A stretch of 64,000 nt of DNA from assembly GCA_028564705.1 (NCBI GenBank), contig JAPXFQ010000189.1, positions 2,445,501 through 2,509,500 of the forward strand, given 5' to 3'. This document shows positions 22,496 to 32,920 of the stretch, in pieces. The stretch comes from Apricaphanius iberus (Eukaryota; Chordata; Actinopteri; Cyprinodontiformes; Aphaniidae). Position 1 is the stretch's first letter, and the number at the start of each line of letters is the position of its first letter. The notes under the pieces are model-generated. The model searched no databases. It was not told the origin of the DNA and saw only the letters and a program-made list of their open reading frames with translations. A program made the translations under genes and the position numbers.

Positions 22496-22887
22496 TCCGG
22501 ACCCGGTCGCGGCTTACTGCCGCGGAAGAAATGCGCCCCACGGGGGCCAGCCAGCGCCGGAGAGAGGTCCCTCAAGGGGATCCTCCCGCAAAGTGCGGCC
22601 GCCCATTACCTGCCGGGTTGAATCCCCAGGGCAGACTGTGCGGACCCCACCCGTTTATCTCTTAAACGTTTCTCGCCCTCTTCAACTCTGTCCTCTCAGT
22701 TCTGTCAATTTTTCCTTAAGATAGTTGTTCGACTATCGGTCTCGTGCCGGTATTTAGCCTTAGATGGAGTTTACCACCCACTTTGGGCTGCATTCTCAAA
22801 CAACCCGACTCCGAGAAGACCCCGGCATGACGGGGGCCGTTACCGGCCCTACACCGTCCACGGGCTGAGCCTCGATCAGGAGGACTC
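22496..22887 (-). other. Antisense 28S rRNA-derived segment (5' part with D2) inside LINE 3' UTR
   Basis: Read on the minus strand, this gives the start of large-subunit rRNA in order: 'ctgatcgaggctcagcccgt', 'gacggtgt', 'gtcgggttgtttgagaatgc', 'gtggtaaactccatctaagg', 'ctaaataccggcacgagacc', 'gataaacgggtggggtccgc', then the GC-rich D2 arm ending 'cgcggcagtaagccgcgacc'. I recognise these from vertebrate 28S rRNA; a few positions differ and some stretches (about 22684-22725) are more worn. The GC content jumps from an AT-rich neighbourhood. It is not rDNA: 18S, 5.8S and the rest of 28S are absent and LINE sequence flanks both sides. The LINE transcript would carry it antisense. Confidence 0.9.
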
Positions 22888-23478
22888 AGACAGAGTGTTG
22901 GTAGCCAGGTCTCCTAGTAGCTAGGAGACAGGTTAATGTTAGTAGCTATGCTGCTTTAGGCTAGGCTGTTGGAGGACATTATTAGGGTCTGTTCCTACTT
23001 TCTCTCCTACTTCTCCCCAACTGCATGATGTGCTGTCAATTCAAGCACTAACCTGTTTTCTATTATAGTAGGTGCTCCAGATTAGCCCTGCTTGACGACC
23101 CTGACTAAGATGGCATTGCAGTGACGGAAAATTCTCCACGTCCTGCAACAAACTTCTGCATCAGTTCTATTGCTCTTTCTGTGTCTCTGTTATGTATTCT
23201 CCAAGCCACAGACGGTCGCGGCAGATAACCGCTTGTGCTGAGCCTGGTTCTGCCGGAGGTTTCTTCCTGTTAAAAGGGAGTTTTTCCTTCCCACTGTCGC
23301 TGCATGCTTGCTCAGTATGAGGGATTGCTGAGAATTCCACGACGCAATCTTCTGTGGTTCTGTAATTTCTACACTAAACATTGTATTGTAATAACTCTTT
23401 TTGTAAAGTGCCTTGAGATGACATCTGTTGTGAAATGGCGCTATATAAATAAACTGAATTGAATTGAAATTGAAATTA

Positions 23479-24670
23479 ATAGTTAACACAATTATGTTGC
23501 AATCAGTTATCATAAACACTCTGGTAAAAAAACTGTTTCAATAAAAACCAATACAAACTAATTCCAATCAGTCTAACAAAGAAAAAAGGTGTTCCTTTTG
23601 TGCAACAAGGAAAGGGGACTGATGCAGATTATTACGCACGAATACACTCTATGCACAGATACACTTTCACTCAACTGTGGTCCCACTCTCTTTCTCTCTG
23701 CCTCTCTATCTCTGATGGTGCAGCATGCAAATGTTTTGCCGTCAACCCGACCTGGTGGAGAATGACAGAAACATTTGATGCAGCGCCGCTTTTTAGTGAA
23801 GTCCCCGCAGAAAGCTATTTTCACAGGATGTTATGTATGCATTTTTCAGACAGATTGCTGCAGGAGACAGGAGCTCAGGAGGTGGGGTGGTGGGGGGAGG
23901 AGGAAACACGACTGGAATGAAACACAACCTTACTCTGCTGAATGAAGCCAACCAACCGCAGGGAAAGCCATGAAGAAAGCTGTATTCATCTCACATTTCT
24001 GCACAGGGAAAAATAATGTGCCATAAATGCTTTTTAAAAATCGTTATGCATGTTGTAGATCGACATTTCAAATCAAAACAGTTTAATTCAAACCATCTTT
24101 CTTCATGTTGGTATTTAGTGCCTTCATAAAAACAAATATACATTCTACACCTCATCTATTACAATTTTTTTTAAATCAGTTATACAACGAATTGAAAGTT
24201 ACTGGAAATTTGCCTTTCTAATAATCTTTTTTTAGATCATTTGCATATTACATTAAATGTAAAACATTTTACTTTAAAAAAAAAGTTCAGTTCTTTTTTA
24301 CCCTGGACCTTATTTTTAGTAAATATTATGTTCAGTTACTCACCCAGACAAGTTTTGAGCCAGTTGGAGCCCTTCAGGAGAGGTTTTTGATCCAGTCTGA
24401 TTAGCGTGTATCCATATAATGGGAGTCAATCAGGGTAGGAGATTTGCCACCTGCATTACCTGCCCCAAAACTCCTTTATTTAGCCATGTTTTGTTATGAG
24501 CAGTTAGCGACATTCCCCTGTGAGTTCGAAATGCTTAACATTTTCGGCATGTAACGTTGACCTGGTCATCCTCTTTATGGGACTATCCTACAATAAGTCT
24601 TCTGGGTCTGGATAGAACAACCTCTGGTTCAAAAAACCAGTAGCTCTATCATCCGATCAGCATTGACAAA
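23479..24670. other. Non-coding stretch
   Basis: No gene or mobile element recognised. The open frames 23573-23824 (minus) and 23600-23920 (plus) overlap, contain no motif and are taken as chance. A G-rich run lies at 23879-23903. Confidence 0.4.
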
Positions 24671-24674
24671 TATT

Positions 24675-24676
<2 letters not shown>

Positions 24677-24714
<38 letters not shown>
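24677..24714. repeat. (CA)n microsatellite
   Basis: An uninterrupted run of about 19 CA units follows 'tattg' and ends before 'tggtacc'. Confidence 0.97.
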
Positions 24715-24716
<2 letters not shown>

Positions 24717-24752
24717 GTACCTACCTCTTCCATGTTGTAAATGTAATATAAA

Positions 24753-25161
24753 GTGATTTGTTGATCTGGTTTTTAAGTTGTTGATGTGTTCAATTTGTTG
24801 AAATGTTTTCAATTTTTAAAAATTTTGTTCAAGTTGTTGACATGTTTATCAGTTTGTTTTAGTGTGTAGTAACTTGTTGAAATTTTTCATGATTTGTTTT
24901 TTTTTCAATTCTGTTCAGTGTTTTTCAATTTTTTGAAATGTTTATTGATTTGTTGTAATGTTTTTCAATTTTTTATAGTGTGTTGTAATTTGGTGAAATA
25001 TTTTGTGATTTGTTTTAGTGTTTTTCAATTTGTTGTGCTTTTAAATTTTTTGTAGTGTTTTTCAATTTGTTGAAATGTTTATTGATTGGTTGCAATGCTT
25101 TTCAATACATTGCAGTGTTTCGTAATCTGTTGAAATGTTTAGTGATTTGTCGATGTGGTTT
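24753..25161. repeat. Degenerate tandem array of about twenty 20-bp units
   Basis: About 410 bp can be cut into roughly 21 units of 16-22 bp with the form 'RATTTGTTGAAATGTTTTTC'. Neighbouring units alternate between a start in 'aattt' and one in 'gattt', hinting at an older 40-bp unit. Divergence between units is high, so the array is old. There is no open frame and no similarity to other parts of the window. Confidence 0.85.
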
Positions 25162-25960
25162 GCACTTCAGGGCCACCGTAAGATTGAGACTTTAACAAGA
25201 CATCAATATCAGAAGCTGGAGCAGAACATTCAGGAAGTGGATAAAAAAAAAACAACAGAAAAGTATGTGCACTTTTAGATATTGAAACTCTCTTAATCTC
25301 CTCTCTGCTACTAACTTAAAAATGTAGCTAAACTATCACATTTGGAATTTAAGCTGTCGCAACCCATTCAAATGATCAGTTGTAGAATCAGAACCCCCCC
25401 CCCTCCCCCCCCCCACACACACACACCACCATCACAGAAAACACTGTTTTTTTTTGTAATAGAAGCCCAAAGACATCTGTGCTAGATGTCTAGAACAGCG
25501 GCTTTAAACCCCAGTGCTTGAGACCTGGTGTTCTACAGTTTTTGGTGTTTCTGCTTAAACCCACCTGGATCAAATAACAGCATCACAACTCAGTTAAGAC
25601 ATTTTATTAGGTTTCTTGTACCATTTTAAAGTTACATTTCACCAACTCTCAAATACTAGATTTCAAAACCCTTGGTCTATATTGTCTACGTAGAGCTGAA
25701 AGACAGTTTGGGTGGATCTTTGACTTTGAAATTTGTTTTGACCAAATTTGGCTAGGACCCATGAGCTAAAAATATTCAGTTTGGATCTTGTGCTGTAAAA
25801 AAAAAAAGTTTGCTATGTGACAGAGTTCTTTTTTTTTTGTCACCTCCAGATGTTTCAGATCATCAAATTTTCATAAGTGAAGATGGACAGTCAGTATGGA
25901 ATTAAGTTTTCAAGTAGGGATTTCTTTTAGCAAGTGAAAAAGGGTGTCCAAACCAGCCTG
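25162..25960. other. Non-coding stretch with C-rich run
   Basis: A run of C broken by one T at 25396-25412 leads into a short CA run. Nothing else recognisable. Confidence 0.45.
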
Positions 25961-25964
25961 GCCA

Positions 25965-26150
25965 TACCTGAAAAAGTAATTGCTCCATAAATCTAATAAA
26001 TGATAGTGCCAACCCAGGTGGCACTAACTGCTGTCGAATGTGTGATAACTGGTAATCAGTCATTCACATCTCTCTGGAGGAATTATGGTCTACTCTTCTT
26101 TGCATAATTATTTTAATTTAGGCACATTCAGGGTTTCAAAACATGATTGT
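25965..26150 (-). repeat. Tc1-like MITE or end fragment
   Basis: The text 'aaagtaattgctccataaat', 'ctctctggaggaattatggt' and 'ctcttctttgcataatta' matches the end of a fish Tc1-like family in which the antisense of the amino-terminal transposase follows the TIR. The rest is absent. The strand is inferred from the antisense reading. Confidence 0.5.
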
Positions 26151-26389
26151 ATTGTGTTCTTATTTCCACATGCTTTCCTTTCTTGTTGAAAGTACTCCTC
26201 ACTCAGTGCTTCTACCATATATTTAACTGTCTCCTTCCTAAATATAGCAATTAATGGAGACATGAGACATTGTTCCAAATAAATATATGTAATCTTTTTT
26301 TTTCTTTCCCATAAAAAGTACTTCTGGCCTCTTTCCCACACAAAGGCACCTTCTTGGCACCTTGCCTCCTTCTTGTCCTCTTATCACTA

Positions 26390-26690
26390 GCTCCTTGTGG
26401 CAGATGGTACCTCTCTACTATCTCCACATGCTTGCTAAGAGTCAGGATGAGAGTTGCTGCAAATAAGGTGGAACTGGGATACTTTCTGCCCACAGAAAAC
26501 TCTGTTGACTGAATTACGTAATAACTTATATACTTATAATAACTATATATGAATCTAAATACATAATTGTACTGCAATGAAATGAATCTGAGTGATTTTA
26601 AATGGATTTGGAGTTAACTACACTTTTTGCTCTTGTAATGTCTTGAGATGACATTTGCTATGAACTGGCACTATATAGGTTGACCATAGA
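26390..26690 (+). repeat. L2-type LINE 3' tail, worn
   Basis: The end 'cttgtaatgtcttgagatga' plus 'catttgctatgaactggc' and 'actatata' aligns with the tail of the 18-23 kb LINE ('cttgagatgacatctgttgtg', 'ggcgctatata'). Upstream, 'cacatgcttgctaagagtca' matches 'gcatgcttgctcagtatga'. It is clearly older than the other two copies and contains no rRNA-derived block. Confidence 0.6.
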
Positions 26691-26699
26691 TTTGTTGGC

Positions 26700-27630
26700 A
26701 TCCAGGGACTCTACTATACTTGAGATATCTCACCACTCCCCGGACTAGCCTCTTGTCTTTGAAAAAATGGATGAACTAGAGGATACCATCAGCCACGTTC
26801 AAAACCCCCAACACTATTGACCTGACATATTGATGTGAAGAGGCCTGAGTGTTAAGGAGCATCTGTCCTCTGCATATTGACAGAAGTAGTGCTGCAAAAA
26901 AAAAGAAAAAAACACCAGCAAGATACATTCACCCAAGAATAAAAGAAGGACATGTAACCGGTCAGAGTGTGAGTAATAACATGTGCTGCTAGTTCACCAG
27001 TCATTATGTTCAAATCAAGTCACACTGAGGAGCATCAATGTATGATGATGACCTGAACAGAATGAAAACATGGACTGTTACCCTGGTTGTTGTCACAAAT
27101 GACATATTTTCCATTTTGCTGATGTTCAAAGGCTGACTCTGAGATGAGCCACGCCAACCCTTGCATCTGGCAAACACGTTACCACAGAGACACAGCCGCA
27201 GACTAACACCAGTCCCATCATGCTCTTTCCCTGCCCCCATACCCTTGGGGATTGAGAATGGATTATGTCAAAGCCATTCAATTGTTTGAGTGGAAGTAAT
27301 TAACTATTTATTTGATCCTTTACATTGTGTACACATTGTGCATTCAAGTAATATTTGGGTGTTAACTATTGGGACATTTAGCAAAAGTGTGAAAAACATC
27401 AGTTTAATCAAAATCCAACAGGTAAAAACACTACTGAGAAAGATAACTATGTCATTAGTATAAATTACAGTGCATACATAACTAGATACATATTGTATAG
27501 AAAGACACATATCTACTTTTTCATGCTATAGGACTAGAGTCTTCCTGTTATAAGTAAGTTAGAATATATCAAAATTATTTATATTTGCTGAAGGACAAAA
27601 AAGTAATATGAGAACATTTTGAATTAATTT
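26700..27630. other. Non-coding stretch
   Basis: No gene or mobile element recognised. The minus-strand frames 27010-27240 and 27304-27510 have no motif. Confidence 0.4.
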
Positions 27631-27639
27631 TCAAAAAAG

Positions 27640-28625
27640 ATTTAGTGAAATTCAGAAGTTTAAATATATTCCTGGAAATTTGGACCATTCCTCCTGGAAG
27701 ACTTTGCAGCTACAAGACTGACATCAGGGCTTTGTGATGGCCCTCCAAAAAATTTACTCTGTTGTCTTTCAGTCACATTGTAACTAATTTACAGCTATGC
27801 TTAGGGTCATTGCCTATGTGAAATGCTCTTTAAGTCCAACATTGAGCCTTCCTTGTGATGTCTTGAGATTTTGCCATATATTTTCACAAAATGTTCTTTC
27901 CTCATGATTACATTTTATGAAGTGCATCAGTCCTGGTGTAAAACAATCCTACAACCTGATGCTTAAATCTCCAAACAAATAAAATGTAACAATGGTCATT
28001 ATTTCCAAATCCAAACTGTAATCTGACTTTGCATGTTGCTTTTAGAGTAACTGCTTCTCCTTTGCAGAGGGGCCTTTCAGCCCATGTCGATATAGGACTT
28101 GTTTTCACTGTGGCTAATGAGACTTACCAGCGTCAGTCAGCAGCTTCATGTTTCATTTTGCTCTGATTTTGATAAGCATATTTCACTTAAAACATTTTCA
28201 TCTCTGAGACATAGAAGCTGTCTCATTCCATCACTGGACATGGCTATGGTATTTATACTTCACATAATTATTTAAACAGATTACCACGGTGCCTTCAGGC
28301 CTCTGGAAATTCTACTCAAGGGTAAACCAAACTTGTGAAGGTTCATGGTTTTATTCCTGAAATTTTGGGTAAGGTATCTGGACTTTCCCATGGTGTCATA
28401 CAAGGGAGCAGTTTGTTTGAGAGGTCTTAAAAATACATACACAGGTATGTTTCCTTTTAACTCAAATGTTGTGAATTTAAGTGTCCTACATCAAGATTTT
28501 TGTCTTTTACAAATTGTTTCAATACATAATGATTTTAGGCAAAGTTCACTCTTACTTTAATGATAGTAAGATAAAACTATGTGTCTTTTTATACATTTCA
28601 ATTACGTAGATATCTGATTTCAAAA
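27640..28625 (-). pseudogene. Tc1-like element of the Sleeping Beauty-type IR/DR group, decayed
   Basis: The ends keep 'attcagaagtttaaatata' on the left, the known end motif of salmonid/cyprinid Tc1 elements. On the minus strand 28108-27908 is open for 66 codons; 'VKTSPISTWAERPLCKG' matches the YRHNLKGRSA region of this family and 'FGNNDHCYILFVWRFKH' matches the FGHNDHRYVWRKKG region. Between them the stretch with the first catalytic Asp is gone, so the copy is dead by internal deletion. Farther along, 'tgccttcaggcctctggaaa' and 'actttcccatggtgtcata' are the antisense of the paired-like DNA-binding domain. Family transposases bind direct repeats in the long TIRs and insert at TA. Confidence 0.75.
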
Positions 28626-28739
28626 GTATATAATAATACTTGTACAGTGCCACAAATGAGAATATGCCCTGCACAACTTTATACACAGCCTTTTTATATT
28701 TAGGTCAGTGGGCTCTAGTCCATATTATGTCCTTTTTTT

Positions 28740-29260
28740 TCTACAGTGATGAAGCTGCCCAGCAGGCAGGTGCGATTAGAGCAGTTTGTTTGCAAGGTAA
28801 GCAGCTATAAGAAGTGACAGCAGTAGAATTACTAATGCACTTGGGCTGTCATTTCTCCCTCGAAAACCCCCTACAGGGAGGGCCTGATTAAATTGATATT
28901 CAACCTTCTGCATGTTGTGGGCCCATGCTTCATTAGCATAGGGGTTTAGATTACACAGAGTGAGGGCTGGCATTAGTGTTGTAGGAAGCAGTTAGACACT
29001 GCACTGTAACTAATTTTCCAATTATAACTGTTGCCTATAATGTAGCATATTAATGATTCAAAGCACATTATTAACAGAGCGTGTGTGTTTAACAATCAGG
29101 AAGGATTGTGTGGGAAAAAGAGGTTGCATTTCACACAGCGGCGGTTCACAGGAAGTGTCATTACACATTAAACGGGATCCAAACAAAAGGAAGCCTTGAG
29201 CTGCGACACACGGACAAAAATAGCACCGTCAGACTCGACTCCATTATTTTTCTGCCTAGG
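28740..29260. promoter_or_regulatory. Candidate conserved non-coding element
   Basis: About 500 bp of balanced composition without repeats, holding homeodomain-like cores ('attaatgatt', 'cttcattagc', 'ccaattata') and no open frame of interest. The texture resembles vertebrate enhancer-type conserved elements. This is an impression only; no alignment was possible. Confidence 0.3.
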
Positions 29261-29589
29261 TGAGAGGAAGGTCAAATTTAAGGTCTGTAGTCATACCAGA
29301 AAAATCATAAACATTTTGTATCTCTTTTTGTCATAGGTTGCGCCAGAGTTTTGATTATTTACAGGTATGGTTGATACATAGAAAATAGCAGGTGAATAAG
29401 TAGTTAACATCCTGTTAAAAAAGGTTCACAAGCATTTATAATCACATCAATCTGTCACAATTTAACTGCCCAAAGAGAAGATTATTTATTTCTAATTTGT
29501 GGTGCAAAAACATAATTTAATGAAAAGTGTTGGAAAGGTTTATTGTGGTAATGATGGCGCACTGAAAAATGTTTGCCTATATACCATAA

Positions 29590-30330
29590 AACACATGCTT
29601 GGTCAGGGCTCCTTTTGCATGAATAACGGTGTCAGTGCTGCTCGGCATGGTGTATGTCAAAGAAGCCCAGATTGCTTTGACAGCAGCCTTCAGCTCATAT
29701 GCATTGTTCACTCCAGGGTCTCTGATTTTTGTGACAATATCTCTTTAGTACAGGTGTTTTAGCTGTGGGGGCAGATGCCAAGTCCAGCTTGAAAATAAAA
29801 TCAGCATCTACATAAAGCTTATCAGCACTGGGAAGCAGGAAGTGCTGCAAAAGTATCTAATAGACAACTGTACTACTAACTATATTAAAGACAAACACCA
29901 CCAGTGGCAGATGACATGGCTCCTAACATCATCACTGACTGTGGAAAACTTCACACTGAATCTCAAGCAACTTAGATCCTGCGCTACTCCTCCCCTCCTA
30001 CTGAACCTTGAGTTTCAAATTAAACGTAAAATTGACTTTCACCCGAAAAGAGGACTTTGTGCTAAGCAACAGTCCACTTCTTTTTCTCATCAGTCATTAG
30101 GAGCAGTTTAACATATGTTGAAGTTTATAGCCCACATCCTGCACTTGTCTCTGTGTACAGAATTTTGATGAACTGATTTTAGCCATGAACTCACCACCAA
30201 ACTCTTGAAAAGGCTTTGCTTCACAACTGTCTCGTCACTGCAGTTATCGCTGTTGCACTGTTTCAACCAATTTTTTCTTTCTACTCAACTCTTTGTTAAT
30301 GTACTACTCAGACTCTGTGAGACTACCCCA
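29590..30330 (-). pseudogene. Decayed copy of the Tc1 family seen intact at 51515
   Basis: The plus strand reads as the antisense of the transposase at 51832-52836 over most of its length. Matches include 'gcagccttcagctcatatgc' (codons for AEELKT), 'gatgccaagtccagcttgaa' (FQQDLAP), 'aaaatcagcatctacataaa' (YGDADF), 'gatgacatggctcctaac' (GTMSCA) and 'caacagtccacttcttttt' (KKDWTA). Stops and deletions are spread across it, including loss of part of the catalytic core. The amino-terminal part up to about 30330 is barely readable. TIRs were not located. It shares its family with the copies at 41300 and 51515. Confidence 0.75.
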
Positions 30331-30424
30331 AAATATTGAGTGAGTGAGTGAGTGAATGCAAAACCAATGACATACGATATCCTACATGCAAAACACAATA
30401 TCCTACTAAATATTACATACAACT

Positions 30425-30580
30425 AGTCAATTTAGTTTATTTATGTAATGCCAAATTACAATACGTCATTTGAAGGAACATTACAATTTTCTTAAATTTA
30501 CTATTTTTCTCTCTAACAAAACTCAACAGATTTAATTGAGTCATTGACTTCCAGCATTCATTTGTCCTAAATGAACTGGT
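30425..30580 (-). repeat. L2-type LINE 3' tail, worn
   Basis: The plus strand 'tcaatttagtttatttatgt' then 'aatgccaaattacaatacgt' and 'catttgaaggaacattac' is the reverse complement of the tail of the 18-23 kb LINE. Upstream parts of the LINE are missing. Confidence 0.55.
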
Positions 30581-31790
30581 CATGTGTAATTATGACTTTT
30601 CAAACGCTGGTACTGCAGTTTGATACATTGTGAAGCTATTTAGCGGAACATTCCAGGTTTACTGTTTTTATTCTCCAGTTCACATGTAAAGTCAAGTTTC
30701 TGAAAACCATTTTAATTGCCTCCGGTCTACTTGTTTATAATTCATTCCTTATTAAATTATTAAAACTGACACAATATGACATCACTTAGTTTAGATTATT
30801 TCACTTTGTCATTCTATGTTCTGTTGTTATTTCTCTAATAGATTCATCCTTTACACATCTACTTATACTCCAAATCATTATCATCCCTCCCTCCAGCATC
30901 AGCACTGTGTTAACATCTGAAAACTATGCTGAAGACTGCAGTTAGCACTGGGCAAATATTTAGTCACTGCTAAAGACATCATCAGCCCTGCAAATAAATG
31001 AATTGAATTCTGCCTTAGCCTTACCCCCCTTCGCCTACCTAAATGGATATTCGATCCCTAGAGAACACCTAGTGCTTTGCAATCTGTGTCGACTTCCTGG
31101 TGGCGCTTCCCCATCTCTGTGAGAAGCAACCACTGACTTTGAAGTCTGTGAAACTGATGATGAATATGCTAATGTGTCTGGGGGGTGACTCGACGCAGCA
31201 GATAGCGCTGTGAGGAGAAGGTGCCACCCATCGTTTAATATATGGAGATAAGGACCGAGAGGCAGGGAGGAGGAAGGAGGGATCGTTACCTCATTGTAAA
31301 CCTTAACAAGAGTAAACAATGGGAGAGAAAGAGCTCCTGGATATGAAACTGTCATAAATAAAAATGTCAAGCTTGTTGTAAGCTGCCGCTTATTCAACTA
31401 TTTACATATACTAAAGAGTGGATCTAAAATGGCATGATATAAAACAACAAATACTGGTGGCATCACTGAGTTCAAACTGTAGTATTACAACAGACTTTGT
31501 TGCTGTTTAACAGAGCTTCACTAAAATGTAGGTCTGTTTGAAAGGTCACATTATTGTTTCAAGTTGTAGTATTTAAAGCCAAGCTAATTTGAAATTATGA
31601 CAATAAAATTACACCTGATGCTGAATGGATAAGAGCTGTGCTTGCAAATACACTCAAATATTAGTATTCAGTATATAATGATCTGGTATTTCAGTTCAAG
31701 CAACAGTCACAGTAATACTTAATTTTCCTTGCTTTTATGAGTTATTGTTTGTGTCATAGCCATATGTTGTAAACATAAGGCATCTGGTGT
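30581..31790. other. Non-coding stretch
   Basis: No gene or mobile element recognised. The minus-strand frame 31035-31397 has 120 codons but no recognisable domain. Confidence 0.4.
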
Positions 31791-31792
31791 CT

Positions 31793-32920
31793 TGCAAAAG
31801 TATTCTTACTCCTTGGGCATTTACAAACTTCAGTGCATTTCATTGGAATTTTATATGCTAGACCAGCCTAAAGCAACACATATTTGCCAAGCAGAAGTTA
31901 AATCATAATCTGGTTTCCCTAAGTTTTTACAAATAAAAATATGCCAGGCAGTTGTATTCAGTCCCCTTTCTTCTAATGTCCCAAAATAAACTATGGTACA
32001 GCTAATTGCCTACAGAAATACCCTAGCCTGTAAGAAAAAGTGCAATTGTATTCAATACGGCGGTTCTTTTGAGGCTCAGAAGATTATAAAACATACAGCG
32101 TCATGAAATTCAAGGAACACAACAGACAGGTTAGTGTTATAGTTGTGGAGAAGATAGCTAGGGTATAAATAAAATATCCCACGCTTTGAACATCTTAAAG
32201 AGCCCAGTTCAAGCCATTGTTTTATAGGTATGGCACAACTGCAAATCTAGCAAGACATTGCAGAGCAAGCAGAGCATGAATAATCCGAGAAGTAGCTAAG
32301 AGGCAGATTGTAACTCATGAAGACCTGAAGAAAACCAATGTTCAGGTGGGAAAATGAACAGAATAGCCATTGGCTCTATACTTAACAAATATGCTCTTTA
32401 AGATGGGCAAAAAGAAAGCACTATATAATAAAAAGTTTGTCACCCACCACACAGAAGATGCAGGAAAAATATGGAAGACGGTTCCCCAAACCCTGCAAAT
32501 TCCCCATAAGAAACATAGTGGTGGAGGTATCATACTATGTGTATGTTTTTCTTCATCAAGGGCAGGTAATGAATCAAAGTTGATTATGTATTGAGGCTAA
32601 ATACAAGACAACCTTTGAAGAAAATCTGTCAGAGGCTGCAGCAGACTGGGACTGAAAAGGGCCACCTTCAAGCAGGAAAAGAGCTACACTGTAAAGGTTT
32701 AGATCAAAACATAGCCATGCTTTGTAACAGCCTATTTTTTATATATATTTTGGCCTATTTGTATAAAACGAAGAAAAAAAAAGAAAAAAGGAGAATTTCT
32801 CTTCCCCCACATTTATGAACTGTAAGTATGTACTGTCCATCACAATTTAAACACATTCCAGTTTCTGGTTTTAGTGAGACAAAGTGTGAAAATGTTGAAA
32901 GCATGTAAATATTTCTCCAA
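31793..32920 (+). pseudogene. Tc1-like element, decayed, plus strand
   Basis: The left end 'tcttgcaaaagtattcttac' is the familiar end of a fish Tc1-like family. Inside, 'aatccgagaagtagctaaga' matches the block for IREAAKR. 'aaacatagtggtggaggtat' decodes to 'KHSGGGII', the KHGGGSI motif, and 'gtcagaggctgcagcagact' and 'tttagatcaaaacat' (WFRSKHI) follow in order. The aspartate motif QQDNDPKH between the last two is disrupted. Several stops occur, so no product is made. The right end near 32920 is approximate. Confidence 0.65.

Larger units (their letters stand above)
18055..23478 (+). mobile_element. Nearly full-length L2-clade LINE carrying antisense 28S rRNA in its 3' UTR
   Basis: About 5.4 kb in the order 5' UTR, esterase-type ORF1 (18320-19216), four 21-bp repeats, ORF2 with endonuclease and reverse transcriptase (about 19441-22200), a long 3' UTR with the rRNA-derived block (22496-22887), and a tail ending in 'gcgctatataaataaactga' plus (ATTGA) repeats. 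An ORF1 with an SGNH esterase, an APE-type endonuclease and a short microsatellite-like tail fit the L2/CR1 group of fish LINEs. ORF1 is intact but ORF2 carries frameshifts and stops, so this copy cannot move by itself. The 5' boundary near 18055 is approximate. A truncated sister copy lies at 10333-11127. Confidence 0.88.

Noticed and set aside
22615..22628. tRNA B-box-like GGGTTGAATCCCC
   Set aside because: It belongs to the antisense 28S sequence (rRNA 'gattcaaccc' region) and has no A box or cloverleaf around it.
22496..22887. A functional rRNA gene
   Set aside because: Only a 390-bp piece is present, with changes, flanked on both sides by LINE sequence and shared with a second LINE copy.
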